DNA of 64,000 bases, taken from NCBI RefSeq assembly GCF_013373865.1, contig NC_050469.1, positions 17,541,046-17,605,045 of the forward strand, in the 5' to 3' direction. The DNA comes from Monomorium pharaonis. Taxonomy: Eukaryota > Arthropoda > Insecta > Hymenoptera > Formicidae. A program made the translations under genes and the position numbers. Below, one piece after another: positions 1 to 8,935 of the stretch (within the stretch, counting starts at the first letter, position 1; the number at the start of each line of letters is the position of its first letter). Below the pieces are notes generated by a model. That model was not told where the DNA came from, searched no databases, and saw only the letters and a list, made by a program, of their open reading frames with translations.

Positions 1-159
1 CTTATATTAAAACATAAAAACGGATTAATCTTAATAATATATTACACAATATATTACATAATATAGAGCATAAATACATATATTCTTTTATTTTATTTTA
101 TTATATTTTATTTATCTCTAAACTTAACAATAAACTATTACTTTTATTACCGATTAGTA

Positions 160-223
160 CCAATAATAATAATAATGATGATGATGATGATAATGATAAT
201 GATAATGATAATGATAATGATAG

Positions 224-278
<55 letters not shown>

Positions 279-299
279 AATAATAATGATGATGATAAC
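160..299. repeat. AAT/ATG trinucleotide microsatellite
   Basis: About 140 bases of AAT, GAT and ATG triplets, with runs of GATGAT and GATAAT, lie in the leader of the Helitron gene. The antisense reading is a poly-serine open frame, which is an artefact of the repeat. Confidence 0.9.
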
Positions 300-415
300 A
301 ATCATTTTTAATTAAAAAAATTAGTTTAAAAGATTGATTAAAAGAAACAATTTTTAATATTTATTTAATAATTATTTACTATATATTCTTACACATTTGT
401 TAATATTTTAATAAA

Positions 416-3400
416 ATGCCTAGACGAACAATAAAATATAGTATAGAAGAACAAAAGAAATTGCAACAACAACGTCGTGAAAATAAAGCACAAGCTCAAT
501 ATAAACGGCGACAAATTATAAAAACAGCAGTTAATAAAAATAATGTAATAATAAATGAAATGTCTGATACTATTTGTATTGCCAGTACATCGTCTACTAA
601 TTATGTAACACAACGTACTACATGTGCGGAATATCAATCTCGTTATCGGTTACGTAAAAAAACATACCCTTTAATTATTAATAATATGGTATTAAACAAT
701 GATTTAGTTCAACATTATATTGGTCCTATGAATGTATTATGTGTTCATTGCAATGCTAAACATTTTGCTGTTGAAAAAGTTTCTAATAAAGGTAATTCGT
801 TTCATGATTGTTGCAATCATGGAGCAGTAGATCTTGAACCTTTACCTACATTCCCTCATTTTTTACGTGCTTTATTCGATGGACATCACGCAAAATCTAA
901 TAACTTCTTTCAACATATTCGTAGTTATAATTCTTCATTTTCATTTGCGTCATTTAATGCTAATTTGATTAATTTTCAAAATGACCGACCTGGTCCATAT
1001 TGTTTTAAAATACAGGGGCAAATATATTATCAAATTAATACAGCATTATACGCTGCACAAAATGAAAGTCCAACTTATGGGCAACTTTTTATTGTCGATC
1101 CAAATGAAGCTATAAATCACCGTTTTAATGAAAATTCGAATTTAGATTTCGAAATCTTACAAAATCTTGAGCATGTAATGAGAGAATGTAACATTTTTGC
1201 TAAATCATATCAAATGATGAGTGAAGAATTAGAAAATCAACAACATTTACTATCTAATGAGTCGATACCAGAATTACAATTAATATTTACTTTAAAACCT
1301 GAAATGGATCGACGTCGATATAATATCCAAAGAATAAATGAAGTTGCTGCCGTTTTTTCTACAACTGCAGATGGAGAAATCCCAGAATCATATGTTACAA
1401 TACGCAATAAAAATACTAAAACTTTACAAAGCGTTAGTACTATGGATCCAAATGTTGAACCATGGATATATCCATTGTTTTATCCATATGGTACTCAAGG
1501 ATGGCATTGTCATTTAAAAAAATTAAACAGTAATAGACGAATAACTAGAGGACAATATATTAAGCATCGCATGGCTATTCGTGATGACTTTAATGTTTTC
1601 TTATTAGGACGACGTTTATTCCAACAATGGCTTGTAGATAATTATGTAAAAATTGAAAAAGATAGAATGAATTTTTGTAGAGCTCATCAAAAAGAATTAC
1701 GCTCTGAAACATATCAGGGTTTAATTGATTATATGCAAAATATGGCAAATAATTTAAATGGGCATATTGGGAAAATGGTTATACTTCCTTCTACATTTAT
1801 CGGTTTACCACGTAATATGTTACAAAATTATCAAGATGCAATGGCAATTGTTGCTAAATTTGGTAAACCAGATCTTTTTATCACAATGACTTGTAATCCA
1901 AAATGGCGTGAAATTGAAGAAAATCTCTTGTATGATCAACAAGCTTCTGATAGACCTGATATTTGTACACGTGTTTTTAATATTAAAAAAGATTATTTAA
2001 TAAACTTGATTACTAAACAAAATTTTTTTGGTGAAGTAGCAGCATATGTATATGTCATTGAATTCCAGAAACGAGGTTTGCCTCATATGCATATGTTAAT
2101 AACTTTAAAACATAATTTTAAAATAACAACTCCACAAATTGTCGATAAATATATATCTGCAGAAATTCCTGATCCAACAGAAAATTGTAATTTACATAAT
2201 ATAGTTATGAAACATATGATACACGGACCTTGTGCCAATTGGTGTTTAGTAAATGGACAATGCTCAAAGCGTTATCCGAGAAATTTTCTGGAGGAAACCA
2301 AGATGGATGAAGATGGTTATCCTTACTATCGTCGACGAAATACTGGTACAACTTTTGAACGTCCCGGCGGATATACAGTTGATAATCGTAACGTTGTTCC
2401 ATATTGTCCTATTTTGTCGATTATATTCAATTGCCATATTAATGTTGAAATAGTTTCCAGCATTAAGTCGGTTAAATATTTATATAAGTATATATATAAA
2501 GGTCATGATGCTGCTGCTATAACAATTGAACCAATAACAAATAATACAGTTATTAATCATGATGAAATACATGATTACATCGAAGCTCGTTACGTAGGAC
2601 CTGTAGAAGCTAGCTGGCGTATACTCGGTAAAAAGTTACAAGATAAAAGTCATTCTATAATTCGTTTACCAGTTCATTTGCCAAATGAACAAAATGTAAT
2701 TATTGAAAATGATTCCATTGAAGAAGCAATGACTACTGCTGTAAATCAAGTCACTATGTTAATTGATTATTTCGCACTAAATTTACGTGACACAGAAGCA
2801 AGAAAATATTTATATACAGAAATTCCACACTATTATACTTTCAAAAAAGAAAAAATTAACGGCAAAAATGTATCACACTGGGTAAAACGGCATAATTATT
2901 TTAATTGCATAGGTCGTATGTATTCTGTGAGTCCAACACAAATAGAATTATTTCATTTACGATTATTATTACTAACTATTAAAGGAGCTACAAGTTTTAA
3001 TAATTTAAGAACTGTAAATGGAGAAACTTATCAAACATTTTCAGAGACATGTTTAGCTTTAGGTTTAATTGAAGATGATGATGAATGGATACGAGCTATG
3101 AATGAAGCTGTTGAGTGGATGATGCCACGACAATTACGTAAATTATTTGTACGCATTTTATTACATTGTCAACCATTACATCCTGAACAACTTTGGAAAA
3201 GTTTTAAGGTAGCAATATCGGAAGATTATATAAGACATCTCGGTACACTACAAGGACAAAGAAAAGCTTACGAACAAATTAATGCTATGCTTTTAGCTGA
3301 AGGAAAAAGCTTTGCTGATTTTCCACAAATGGAACAATTAGCAGAAAATAACGAAGAGGAGGATTACGTGACATTAGAACAAGCTATGGAAATTGGTACT

Positions 3401-4375
3401 AGACAATATAATCAATTAAATGAAAAGCAAAAAGATATAGTTGACTTAATTTTAAACAAATTAGATAATTATAGTTATAATAATGATAATTGTTATTATA
3501 TTGATGGTCCAGGAGGAACTGGTAAAACATTTATATATACAACCATTTATTATTTAGCTCAAATTAAAAATAAACGTGTATGTACAATGGCTTTCACAGG
3601 CATTGCAGCAACGTTACTTCCTGCTGGAAAAACCATTCATAAAACTTTTGGATTACCAGTTCCATTATTTGCCGATTCATCATCTGCCATTAAAATTCAA
3701 TCTAAAGAAGCTCAGTATTTAAAAAAAATAGATGTCTTTATTTGGGATGAAGCTCCCATGGCACCACGATATGCTCTAGATATTATGGATCGAACACTCC
3801 GTGATATTATGAATAATGATTTACCATTTGGTGGAAAAATTGTTATATTGGGTGGTGATTTTAGACAACTTCTTCCAATTAAAGTACGAGGTACTCGAAG
3901 TGAAATTATAAATCTTTCTATTAAATTTAGTAACATATGGAAATATTTTAAAAAGTTTTCTTTAATACAAAACATGCGAGTTTCTCTAAATGAAATTGAA
4001 TTTGCAAAATTTTTAATAGAAATGGGTGATGGGAAATTGAATGATTCTAATGACAATATTCAAATTCCTGAATGTTGCATAGCTCCATCTGATGCAGATA
4101 TTGTTACAGATATATATGGTGATTTAATACAAAAAAGAGATTTTAATAAGATAGCTAAATGTGCGATACTTTCAGCGAGAAATATTGATGTAGACGAAAT
4201 TAATAAACGAGTTGTTGAATTACTAAATGTAACAGAAGAACGAATTTATACAAGTGTAGATAGTGCTGTAAACTGCGGTGATAATGGTGATATTGGTGAA
4301 TCTTTATTACCAGAATATTTAAATAGTTTGTCTCCATCATGTCTTTCTCCTCATGAATTACGTTTAAATATTTAA
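416..4375 (+). CDS. Helitron RepHel protein: HUH replication initiator fused to Pif1-like helicase (main part)
   Basis: This 1319-codon frame encodes the rolling-circle transposase of a Helitron. The N-terminus is basic and followed by Cys/His pairs (CVHCN, HDCCNH) that could form a zinc finger. Rep motifs follow: FITMTCNPKW near residue 486, the metal-binding HUH motif RGLPHMHML near 553-561, and the tyrosine motif KYLYKYIYKGHD near 686-697. The helicase has Walker A GPGGTGKT near 1030, Walker B IWDEAPMA near 1108 and GGDFRQLLPI near 1146. The frame stops before the last helicase motifs, which lie in another frame at 4399-4806. ATG at 416 is the first in-frame start and gives a complete N-terminus. 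The protein would nick and unwind Helitron ends in the nucleus. This copy is probably recently inactivated. Confidence 0.9.
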   Translation: MPRRTIKYSIEEQKKLQQQRRENKAQAQYKRRQIIKTAVNKNNVIINEMSDTICIASTSSTNYVTQRTTCAEYQSRYRLRKKTYPLIINNMVLNNDLVQHYIGPMNVLCVHCNAKHFAVEKVSNKGNSFHDCCNHGAVDLEPLPTFPHFLRALFDGHHAKSNNFFQHIRSYNSSFSFASFNANLINFQNDRPGPYCFKIQGQIYYQINTALYAAQNESPTYGQLFIVDPNEAINHRFNENSNLDFEILQNLEHVMRECNIFAKSYQMMSEELENQQHLLSNESIPELQLIFTLKPEMDRRRYNIQRINEVAAVFSTTADGEIPESYVTIRNKNTKTLQSVSTMDPNVEPWIYPLFYPYGTQGWHCHLKKLNSNRRITRGQYIKHRMAIRDDFNVFLLGRRLFQQWLVDNYVKIEKDRMNFCRAHQKELRSETYQGLIDYMQNMANNLNGHIGKMVILPSTFIGLPRNMLQNYQDAMAIVAKFGKPDLFITMTCNPKWREIEENLLYDQQASDRPDICTRVFNIKKDYLINLITKQNFFGEVAAYVYVIEFQKRGLPHMHMLITLKHNFKITTPQIVDKYISAEIPDPTENCNLHNIVMKHMIHGPCANWCLVNGQCSKRYPRNFLEETKMDEDGYPYYRRRNTGTTFERPGGYTVDNRNVVPYCPILSIIFNCHINVEIVSSIKSVKYLYKYIYKGHDAAAITIEPITNNTVINHDEIHDYIEARYVGPVEASWRILGKKLQDKSHSIIRLPVHLPNEQNVIIENDSIEEAMTTAVNQVTMLIDYFALNLRDTEARKYLYTEIPHYYTFKKEKINGKNVSHWVKRHNYFNCIGRMYSVSPTQIELFHLRLLLLTIKGATSFNNLRTVNGETYQTFSETCLALGLIEDDDEWIRAMNEAVEWMMPRQLRKLFVRILLHCQPLHPEQLWKSFKVAISEDYIRHLGTLQGQRKAYEQINAMLLAEGKSFADFPQMEQLAENNEEEDYVTLEQAMEIGTRQYNQLNEKQKDIVDLILNKLDNYSYNNDNCYYIDGPGGTGKTFIYTTIYYLAQIKNKRVCTMAFTGIAATLLPAGKTIHKTFGLPVPLFADSSSAIKIQSKEAQYLKKIDVFIWDEAPMAPRYALDIMDRTLRDIMNNDLPFGGKIVILGGDFRQLLPIKVRGTRSEIINLSIKFSNIWKYFKKFSLIQNMRVSLNEIEFAKFLIEMGDGKLNDSNDNIQIPECCIAPSDADIVTDIYGDLIQKRDFNKIAKCAILSARNIDVDEINKRVVELLNVTEERIYTSVDSAVNCGDNGDIGESLLPEYLNSLSPSCLSPHELRLNI

Positions 4376-4398
4376 TCTTAAGATTAAATTGTATTATT

Positions 4399-4806
4399 AT
4401 GTTAATAAGAAACCTTAACATCAATGAAGGACTTTGTAATGGTACTAGATTAATGATCATAGAACTTGGCGATCATTTATTGAAATGCAAGATTTTAACT
4501 GGTGATAAAACAGGAGATATTGTTTTTTTAAATCGTATAACATTATACTGTGAAAATGTATATCCTTTTACATTTAAAAGAAGACAATTTCCGATAAAAA
4601 TAGCCTTTGCTATGACAATTAATAAATCTCAAGGACAAACATTTGATAGAGTAGGAATAGATCTTCGCAAAGATGTTTTTAATCATGGACAACTTTATGT
4701 TGCTTTTTCGCGAGTTCGTTCTTGGCAAGCATTAAAAATTTATCTAGGTAAACAACGAGATAATAATAATGTTAAAAATTATGTATATAAAGAAATATAT
4801 TTATAA
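4399..4806 (+). pseudogene. C-terminal helicase part of the Helitron RepHel gene, out of frame
   Basis: The 135 residues contain the end of the Pif1-like helicase: NEGLCNGTRL, AFAMTINKSQGQTFDRVG and HGQLYVAFSRVRS (superfamily 1 motifs V and VI). They follow directly on the domain that stops at 4375 but in a different frame. The junction around 4360-4398 is a short TTAAATATTTAATCTTAAGA-like stretch in which small insertions have shifted the frame. It is not a separate gene. Confidence 0.85.
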
Positions 4807-4979
4807 CATTTATTATTTTTTCGTTTTTAACTATTTGTATTATTAAGAACGTAGATAAAAACTATAGATACATAAGAAATAAACTGATTAATAAAGATAG
4901 ATACATGGGAAATAAGAAAAATAAATAGATTAAAAATAAATCAATAACATAGATTAAGTAGATAGACGATAATTGAATA

Positions 4980-5458
4980 GATATTTATAACGCGAAGTAC
5001 TTAACGGGGATAAAAATTGACATCATTGTCGACTTCGTTTCTCTTGAGATGTATACAACGATAATGAACGGGAAAGTGATTCACTGGTTCCTTTTCTTCA
5101 ACCAGGTTTTTTTCCACATTCCTGGTGACGGAACTATCAATAGAATAGTTCTGTGCAACTTAAAAGTTTAGTAGGATGGTGTCCCTACTTTACTACATAT
5201 AAGAATTTCCTTTTTCTTGAAAATCATTCAAGAAAAAACCAGATTTTCTTCCACATACTTGGTGACAGAACTTCTAACAGAATAGTTCTATACAAAAAGA
5301 TACCCTGGAAATAACCCATTATGATTTCCAAGGTATTCCCAAGCGTTAAAACAAAGACACCCGAGGGGGTTTTAGTCGGTAAGAGTCCGGCATAACCTTC
5401 ACTGAAAGTCGTAGGTTATCCATGAGGATTTCCCCCCCGATATCAAAAAAAAAAAAAA
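4980..5458 (+). mobile_element. 5'-truncated 3' UTR of a non-LTR retrotransposon, R1-clade-like
   Basis: A non-coding segment ends with CCGAGGGGGTTTTAGTCGG, GTAAGAGTCC and a 14-base poly(A) at 5445-5458. The GGTTTTAGT-GGTAAGAGTC pattern before the tail recalls 3' ends of insect R1-clade elements; this is from memory, not a search. Two imperfect ~60-bp direct repeats (about 5100-5160 and 5238-5298, sharing CCACAT-CTTGGTGAC-GAACT and AATAGTTCT) lie inside. No coding part is present, as expected for a dead-on-arrival truncated insertion. It sits between the Helitron gene and the Helitron 3' end, so it is probably nested. Confidence 0.5.
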
Positions 5459-5886
5459 CCTAGATGGCTGGAAAACTGATAAACAAATAATAAACAGATG
5501 GGTAGTTAGAAAATTAATAAATAGATAAAAATAAATAAAAAAATAAAATAAATAAATAGAAATAGAAATAGAAATATATATTTATTTATATATCTCGTAT
5601 ACATATAAATATATATGCATACTTATATACATATAATGTATATAAGCATATATGTATACACACAGAAAAAAATGTAATATAGCCAATAACATAAGTGATT
5701 GCGAGCTACGAACTACATAAAATACTCAATACAATAATATTTACTATTAATGCAAGTACAATGTTGATACTGCAATAGCATATATTATTGTATAGAGTAT
5801 ATCTGTAGTTGGCAGCCCGCAATAACATATCTTATTGAATATGTTATTTTTCTTTCAGTGTACGTATACATATAAATTGAACAAAT
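5459..5886. other. AT-rich Helitron 3' non-coding region
   Basis: This is AT-rich DNA with short ATA/TATG microsatellite stretches near 5560-5660. No coding signal is seen. Confidence 0.6.
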
Positions 5887-5920
5887 GGCGCGCGCGTAGC
5901 GCGCGCCTGTCTTGTTCTAG
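5887..5920 (+). other. Helitron 3' terminus: GC hairpin and CTAG end
   Basis: GGCGCGCGC, loop GTA and GCGCGCGCC form a perfect 9-bp stem at 5887-5907 in otherwise AT-rich DNA. CTAG follows at 5917-5920 and the next base is T. Hairpin, about ten bases and CTRR is the defining 3' signal of Helitrons, where rolling-circle replication terminates. Confidence 0.85.
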
Positions 5921-6613
5921 TACAATAAAAAATTGGATGTTAAAGTTTTTTAGTTGATTGAGAAAATACAGATTTTAATTTTCAACTAAAAATACAGATT
6001 AGAGAATTTTAATGCTTGATTTTTTTCAATTAAACGTTAATTTAAATTAATGTTTTAATTTTTATTGGATATTTATATTACATTTTATACTTGTGTTGTA
6101 TGCTGCGGAACAAGTTTCACAATTTTATTGCATTTAATTAAAAAAATTATTTTTTAATAAGCCAACGTATTTGTTTCTTTATTTTGTAGACAACATTTTT
6201 AACTCTTTTAATTTTAAATTTTAATTCTTAATTTTAACTAGACATTTTTGAAATACATAAACTTTAACTTGTTAACTTTTTTCCAAACTTTTAAAAATTT
6301 ATCTGTGTAAAAGAAAAAATTCTATAAAAGAAACAATTATTAAAAAAGATACGTTTTTACATAAACGACAAATATTTCTTTGTTATTCCATACATGTAAA
6401 TTTAATTTACAAATAAAATGTTAAATATATTTGCCGCCCAAGCAGAAGGCAAACTTCACGCTCGTTTAAAAAATGTCGCTTTCGCCGCTAGATACACAAT
6501 ATATTATTCTTGCAGTATGTACAGTATATATACTCTTACGTTCTCTTTGTCATTAACACAATTCGAATAAAAATTAAAATGTATTTAAATTACACACAAA
6601 TGTAATTAAATTG
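5921..6613. other. Spacer between Helitron and Polinton, with the left Polinton target site
   Basis: AT-rich DNA with no gene seen. The last six bases, AAATTG (6608-6613), nearly match AAATTA right of the Polinton (38875-38880) and are the likely 6-bp target duplication. A short palindrome (AATTACA...TGTAATT) lies at 6588-6607 and again right of the element at 38876-38893. Confidence 0.6.
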
Positions 6614-7125
6614 AGTAGGAATAGGAGGGTGGTTCTGACTACGGGGCTCCGAGGGGGGTGAGGGGCGGGGGGTATTTGCGGGGAGGGGTATGACGTCACG
6701 GGGGGTATGACGTCACGCGGGGGAGGGGGATGACATCACACAAACGGGTGCGGCCGCTTATCAGTATAAACATTTGTGTAAACGACATACTAGTTGTAAC
6801 TTGATATAAACAAATACCAGTCGATCGCAGCTTATCAGTATAAACATTTATGTAAACTACAAGTCAGTTGTAACTTGATATAAACAAATACCAGTCGGTA
6901 GCCGTTTATCAGTATAAACTTTTATGTAATCTCAGTTGTAACCAGATATAAACAATTACTTGCCGGTCACTGCTTATCAGTATAAACATTTCTAAGTAAA
7001 ACTATATGCGAATTGCAACGTGATATAAACAATTAGGCCCTGCGGCTAGAAGTAGTAATAAGGTATAAACAATTTTTATTTATGGGTATGGGTCTTTCTG
7101 TCGCTTACTTGTATAAACATTTCTA
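6614..7125 (+). repeat. Left terminal inverted repeat of the Polinton
   Basis: About 512 bp match, in inverted orientation, the two right pieces at 38549-38874 and 24893-25091. The outer ~130 bp are G-rich and contain two perfect TGACGTCA palindromes (6691-6698, 6708-6715) and TGACATCA (6731-6738). The inner part alternates CTTATCAGTATAAACATTT and GTTGTAACTTGATATAAACA blocks every ~35-45 bp. Confidence 0.92.
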
Positions 7126-7700
7126 AATAAAATAATATGCGAGTTGCAACCTGATATAAACAAATTTCTAAGAATATTTATCGTACGGAGCGCCGAATCG
7201 TCGGTAGCTGATAAATTTATTCGACAGCTCTTAGAATAGCTATAAACAAAAATCGCTGACCATATCCGGTAGCGGTTTGTTATAAACAAATTTTTTATCG
7301 CGATAAGGAGCGCCGAACCGTCGGCAGCTAATAATTCGACACGTTTCTTCCTGTCGCGGTGTTATTTCCCTGCTTAGCGCTCTTGTTAGAGGTAGCGGCT
7401 CGTTATAAACAAATTAGCGAATGTTTATCGTACGGAGCGCCGAACCGTCGGCAGCTTAAATTTCTAGATAATAAATCGGTAGTGAACACCGGCAGCTAAA
7501 ATATCTAAACATTTGATCGACATTTATCGCCCGGCAGCTCTAAGCGGGAAACTATGCATAACTATAAACAAATGCACGAGACAAAGGGCTAAGAGTGAAA
7601 TATAATTGGTCCGGAAGAGCACGGTGCCACAGTAAGCGTAAAGTCTCCAACCCGACCGAGTCAAAGTGAATTAATTCCTAAGTATCATGAATTATAACTT
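7126..7700 (+). promoter_or_regulatory. Repeat-rich subterminal region upstream of the first Polinton gene
   Basis: TATAAACAA boxes continue beyond the terminal repeat (near 7156, 7241, 7280, 7404 and 7562). Three copies of GGAGCGCCGAAYCGTCGGYAGCT occur near 7189, 7308 and 7434, about 120 bp apart. The first ATG is at 7706. A promoter or replication-control role is inferred from position and repetition only. Confidence 0.45.
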
Positions 7701-7705
7701 GAACA

Positions 7706-8313
7706 ATGGCTAATCAGTTAAATGAAGTGGACATTATAGATGTCGCGGACGATATAGAAATTGTGAATATCGCGGACGATGAACAAATTGTTGATATCGT
7801 AGACGATACAGAAATTGTGGATATCGCGGACGATATAGAAATTGTGAATATCGCGGACGATATAGAAATTGTGAATATCGCGGACGATAAAGAAGATATT
7901 GATATCGCAGGCAGTGATTACGAAAACTCCAACGATGAAGACATGATAGTTGATGATTTCAAAAATTCCTACGAGGATGATGAAGACAGTTTAGTCTTCC
8001 GATGTTAGTGATTCTACGAGCTATTCCATTGACGTTGTCGATCGCGTGGAAAAATTTGTTTCACACGAAGATTTTCTCAACTTGAACGAATGTTCCGAAC
8101 ATTGCGATATTTTTCTTTTGTTCTACGGGTGGTGCTCTAGCTTTCTGTGCCGAGTGTATGATTGACATGTGGGACGTTAGAGAAGGGATGAGTGCTGTTA
8201 GGGAGCATCAAACGGATTGGCTGGAAAATTTGGATCATCGGGCTTGCTCGAATTGCCGTCAATCCATGTACGTGATAATTCCACGCAACATGTGCCCAGT
8301 GTGCGGCTTGTAA
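7706..8313 (+). pseudogene. Acidic-repeat RING-like zinc-finger protein, frameshifted
   Basis: The first 100 codons (7706-8008) are acidic tandem repeats of about ten residues (IEIVNIADD and variants), then a Glu/Asp-rich stretch. Coding character continues in a second frame (about 8003-8110, ending in a Cys/His pair) and then in a third frame from ECMIDMWD near 8155 to TAA at 8311-8313. The last part contains HQTDWLENLDH, CSNCRQSM and CPVCGL, spaced like the second half of a RING-type zinc finger. RING proteins are usually ubiquitin ligases; that function is inferred. At least two frame changes break the gene. It lies just inside the terminal repeat, heading towards the polymerase. Confidence 0.6.
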
Positions 8314-8339
8314 AGACTTTAAATACATAACCGTACAAC

Positions 8340-8912
8340 ATGGATGAGAAGGATATTGAAGATATCAAATATGTTCTTAACAATAAACGAATATCACCAG
8401 TGCAATTTATACGCGATCGAGAACTTGGTATACGTGGAACGCTTGAACGCGTTGCGATACATAGAATGTGTATAAAGAATGAATCTATTTATCCCTGGCC
8501 TTATCACGTGAGACAGGAAATATATACCATGATATTGAATCAGTGTCCGAATGATGAAATCGCTAAAAAGATGCTACGTGTATACGATACTATGTACATT
8601 AAAATTCCTGCTGGTATTGGAAAGTGTATCAAATTGTTGATAAATAATATGGTTAAAGTGTTCTTAAAAAATCCTAATATAACAAATATGTTGCACATAT
8701 ACAAGGATTTTCTAAATGCTTGCAATCGTTATGATTATAAAGACGATGAGAATAATGATAATTTTGAGCATATAATGAGAGCGTGTGTTTTCATTCTGCG
8801 TGAAAAAGAATGCAAGAAAATGCACTATGAAGTGCAAGATTCGGTGCAACACTGCAAATCATGTAGACGTGTCACGTGCAAGTGCTTCGTTGAAGAATGT
8901 AACGTGATTTAA
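8340..8912 (+). CDS. Unknown Polinton protein with C-terminal Cys/His cluster
   Basis: An intact 190-residue frame starts at ATG 8340 and lies between the RING-like gene and the polymerase (24 bp before its start). I do not recognise it. It is rich in Ile, Asn, Asp and Lys, probably mostly helical, with no signal peptide or clear membrane segment. The end carries HCKSCRRVTCKCFVEEC, which could bind zinc. Its position between RING-like and polymerase genes on the same strand suggests an early or replication-associated role, but that is only context. It has survived without stops although both neighbours are broken. Confidence 0.65.
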   Translation: MDEKDIEDIKYVLNNKRISPVQFIRDRELGIRGTLERVAIHRMCIKNESIYPWPYHVRQEIYTMILNQCPNDEIAKKMLRVYDTMYIKIPAGIGKCIKLLINNMVKVFLKNPNITNMLHIYKDFLNACNRYDYKDDENNDNFEHIMRACVFILREKECKKMHYEVQDSVQHCKSCRRVTCKCFVEECNVI

Positions 8913-8935
8913 AAAGTGCGAGAAGACGCTAAAAC

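Larger units (their letters stand above)
1..5920 (+). mobile_element. Helitron, autonomous type, slightly damaged; left end not located
   Basis: The stretch carries a RepHel gene (416-4806) and ends with a classical Helitron 3' terminus: a perfect 9-bp GC stem hairpin at 5887-5907, nine spacer bases, then CTAG at 5917-5920 followed by T. Helitrons insert between A and T, begin TC and make no target duplication; a TC start upstream of 416 could not be chosen with confidence because the leader is AT-rich and contains a trinucleotide repeat, so the left boundary given is the window edge. A short retrotransposon stub is nested at 4980-5458. Confidence 0.75.

Noticed and set aside
101..301. Serine/leucine-rich minus-strand frame
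   Set aside because: Antisense translation of a trinucleotide microsatellite.
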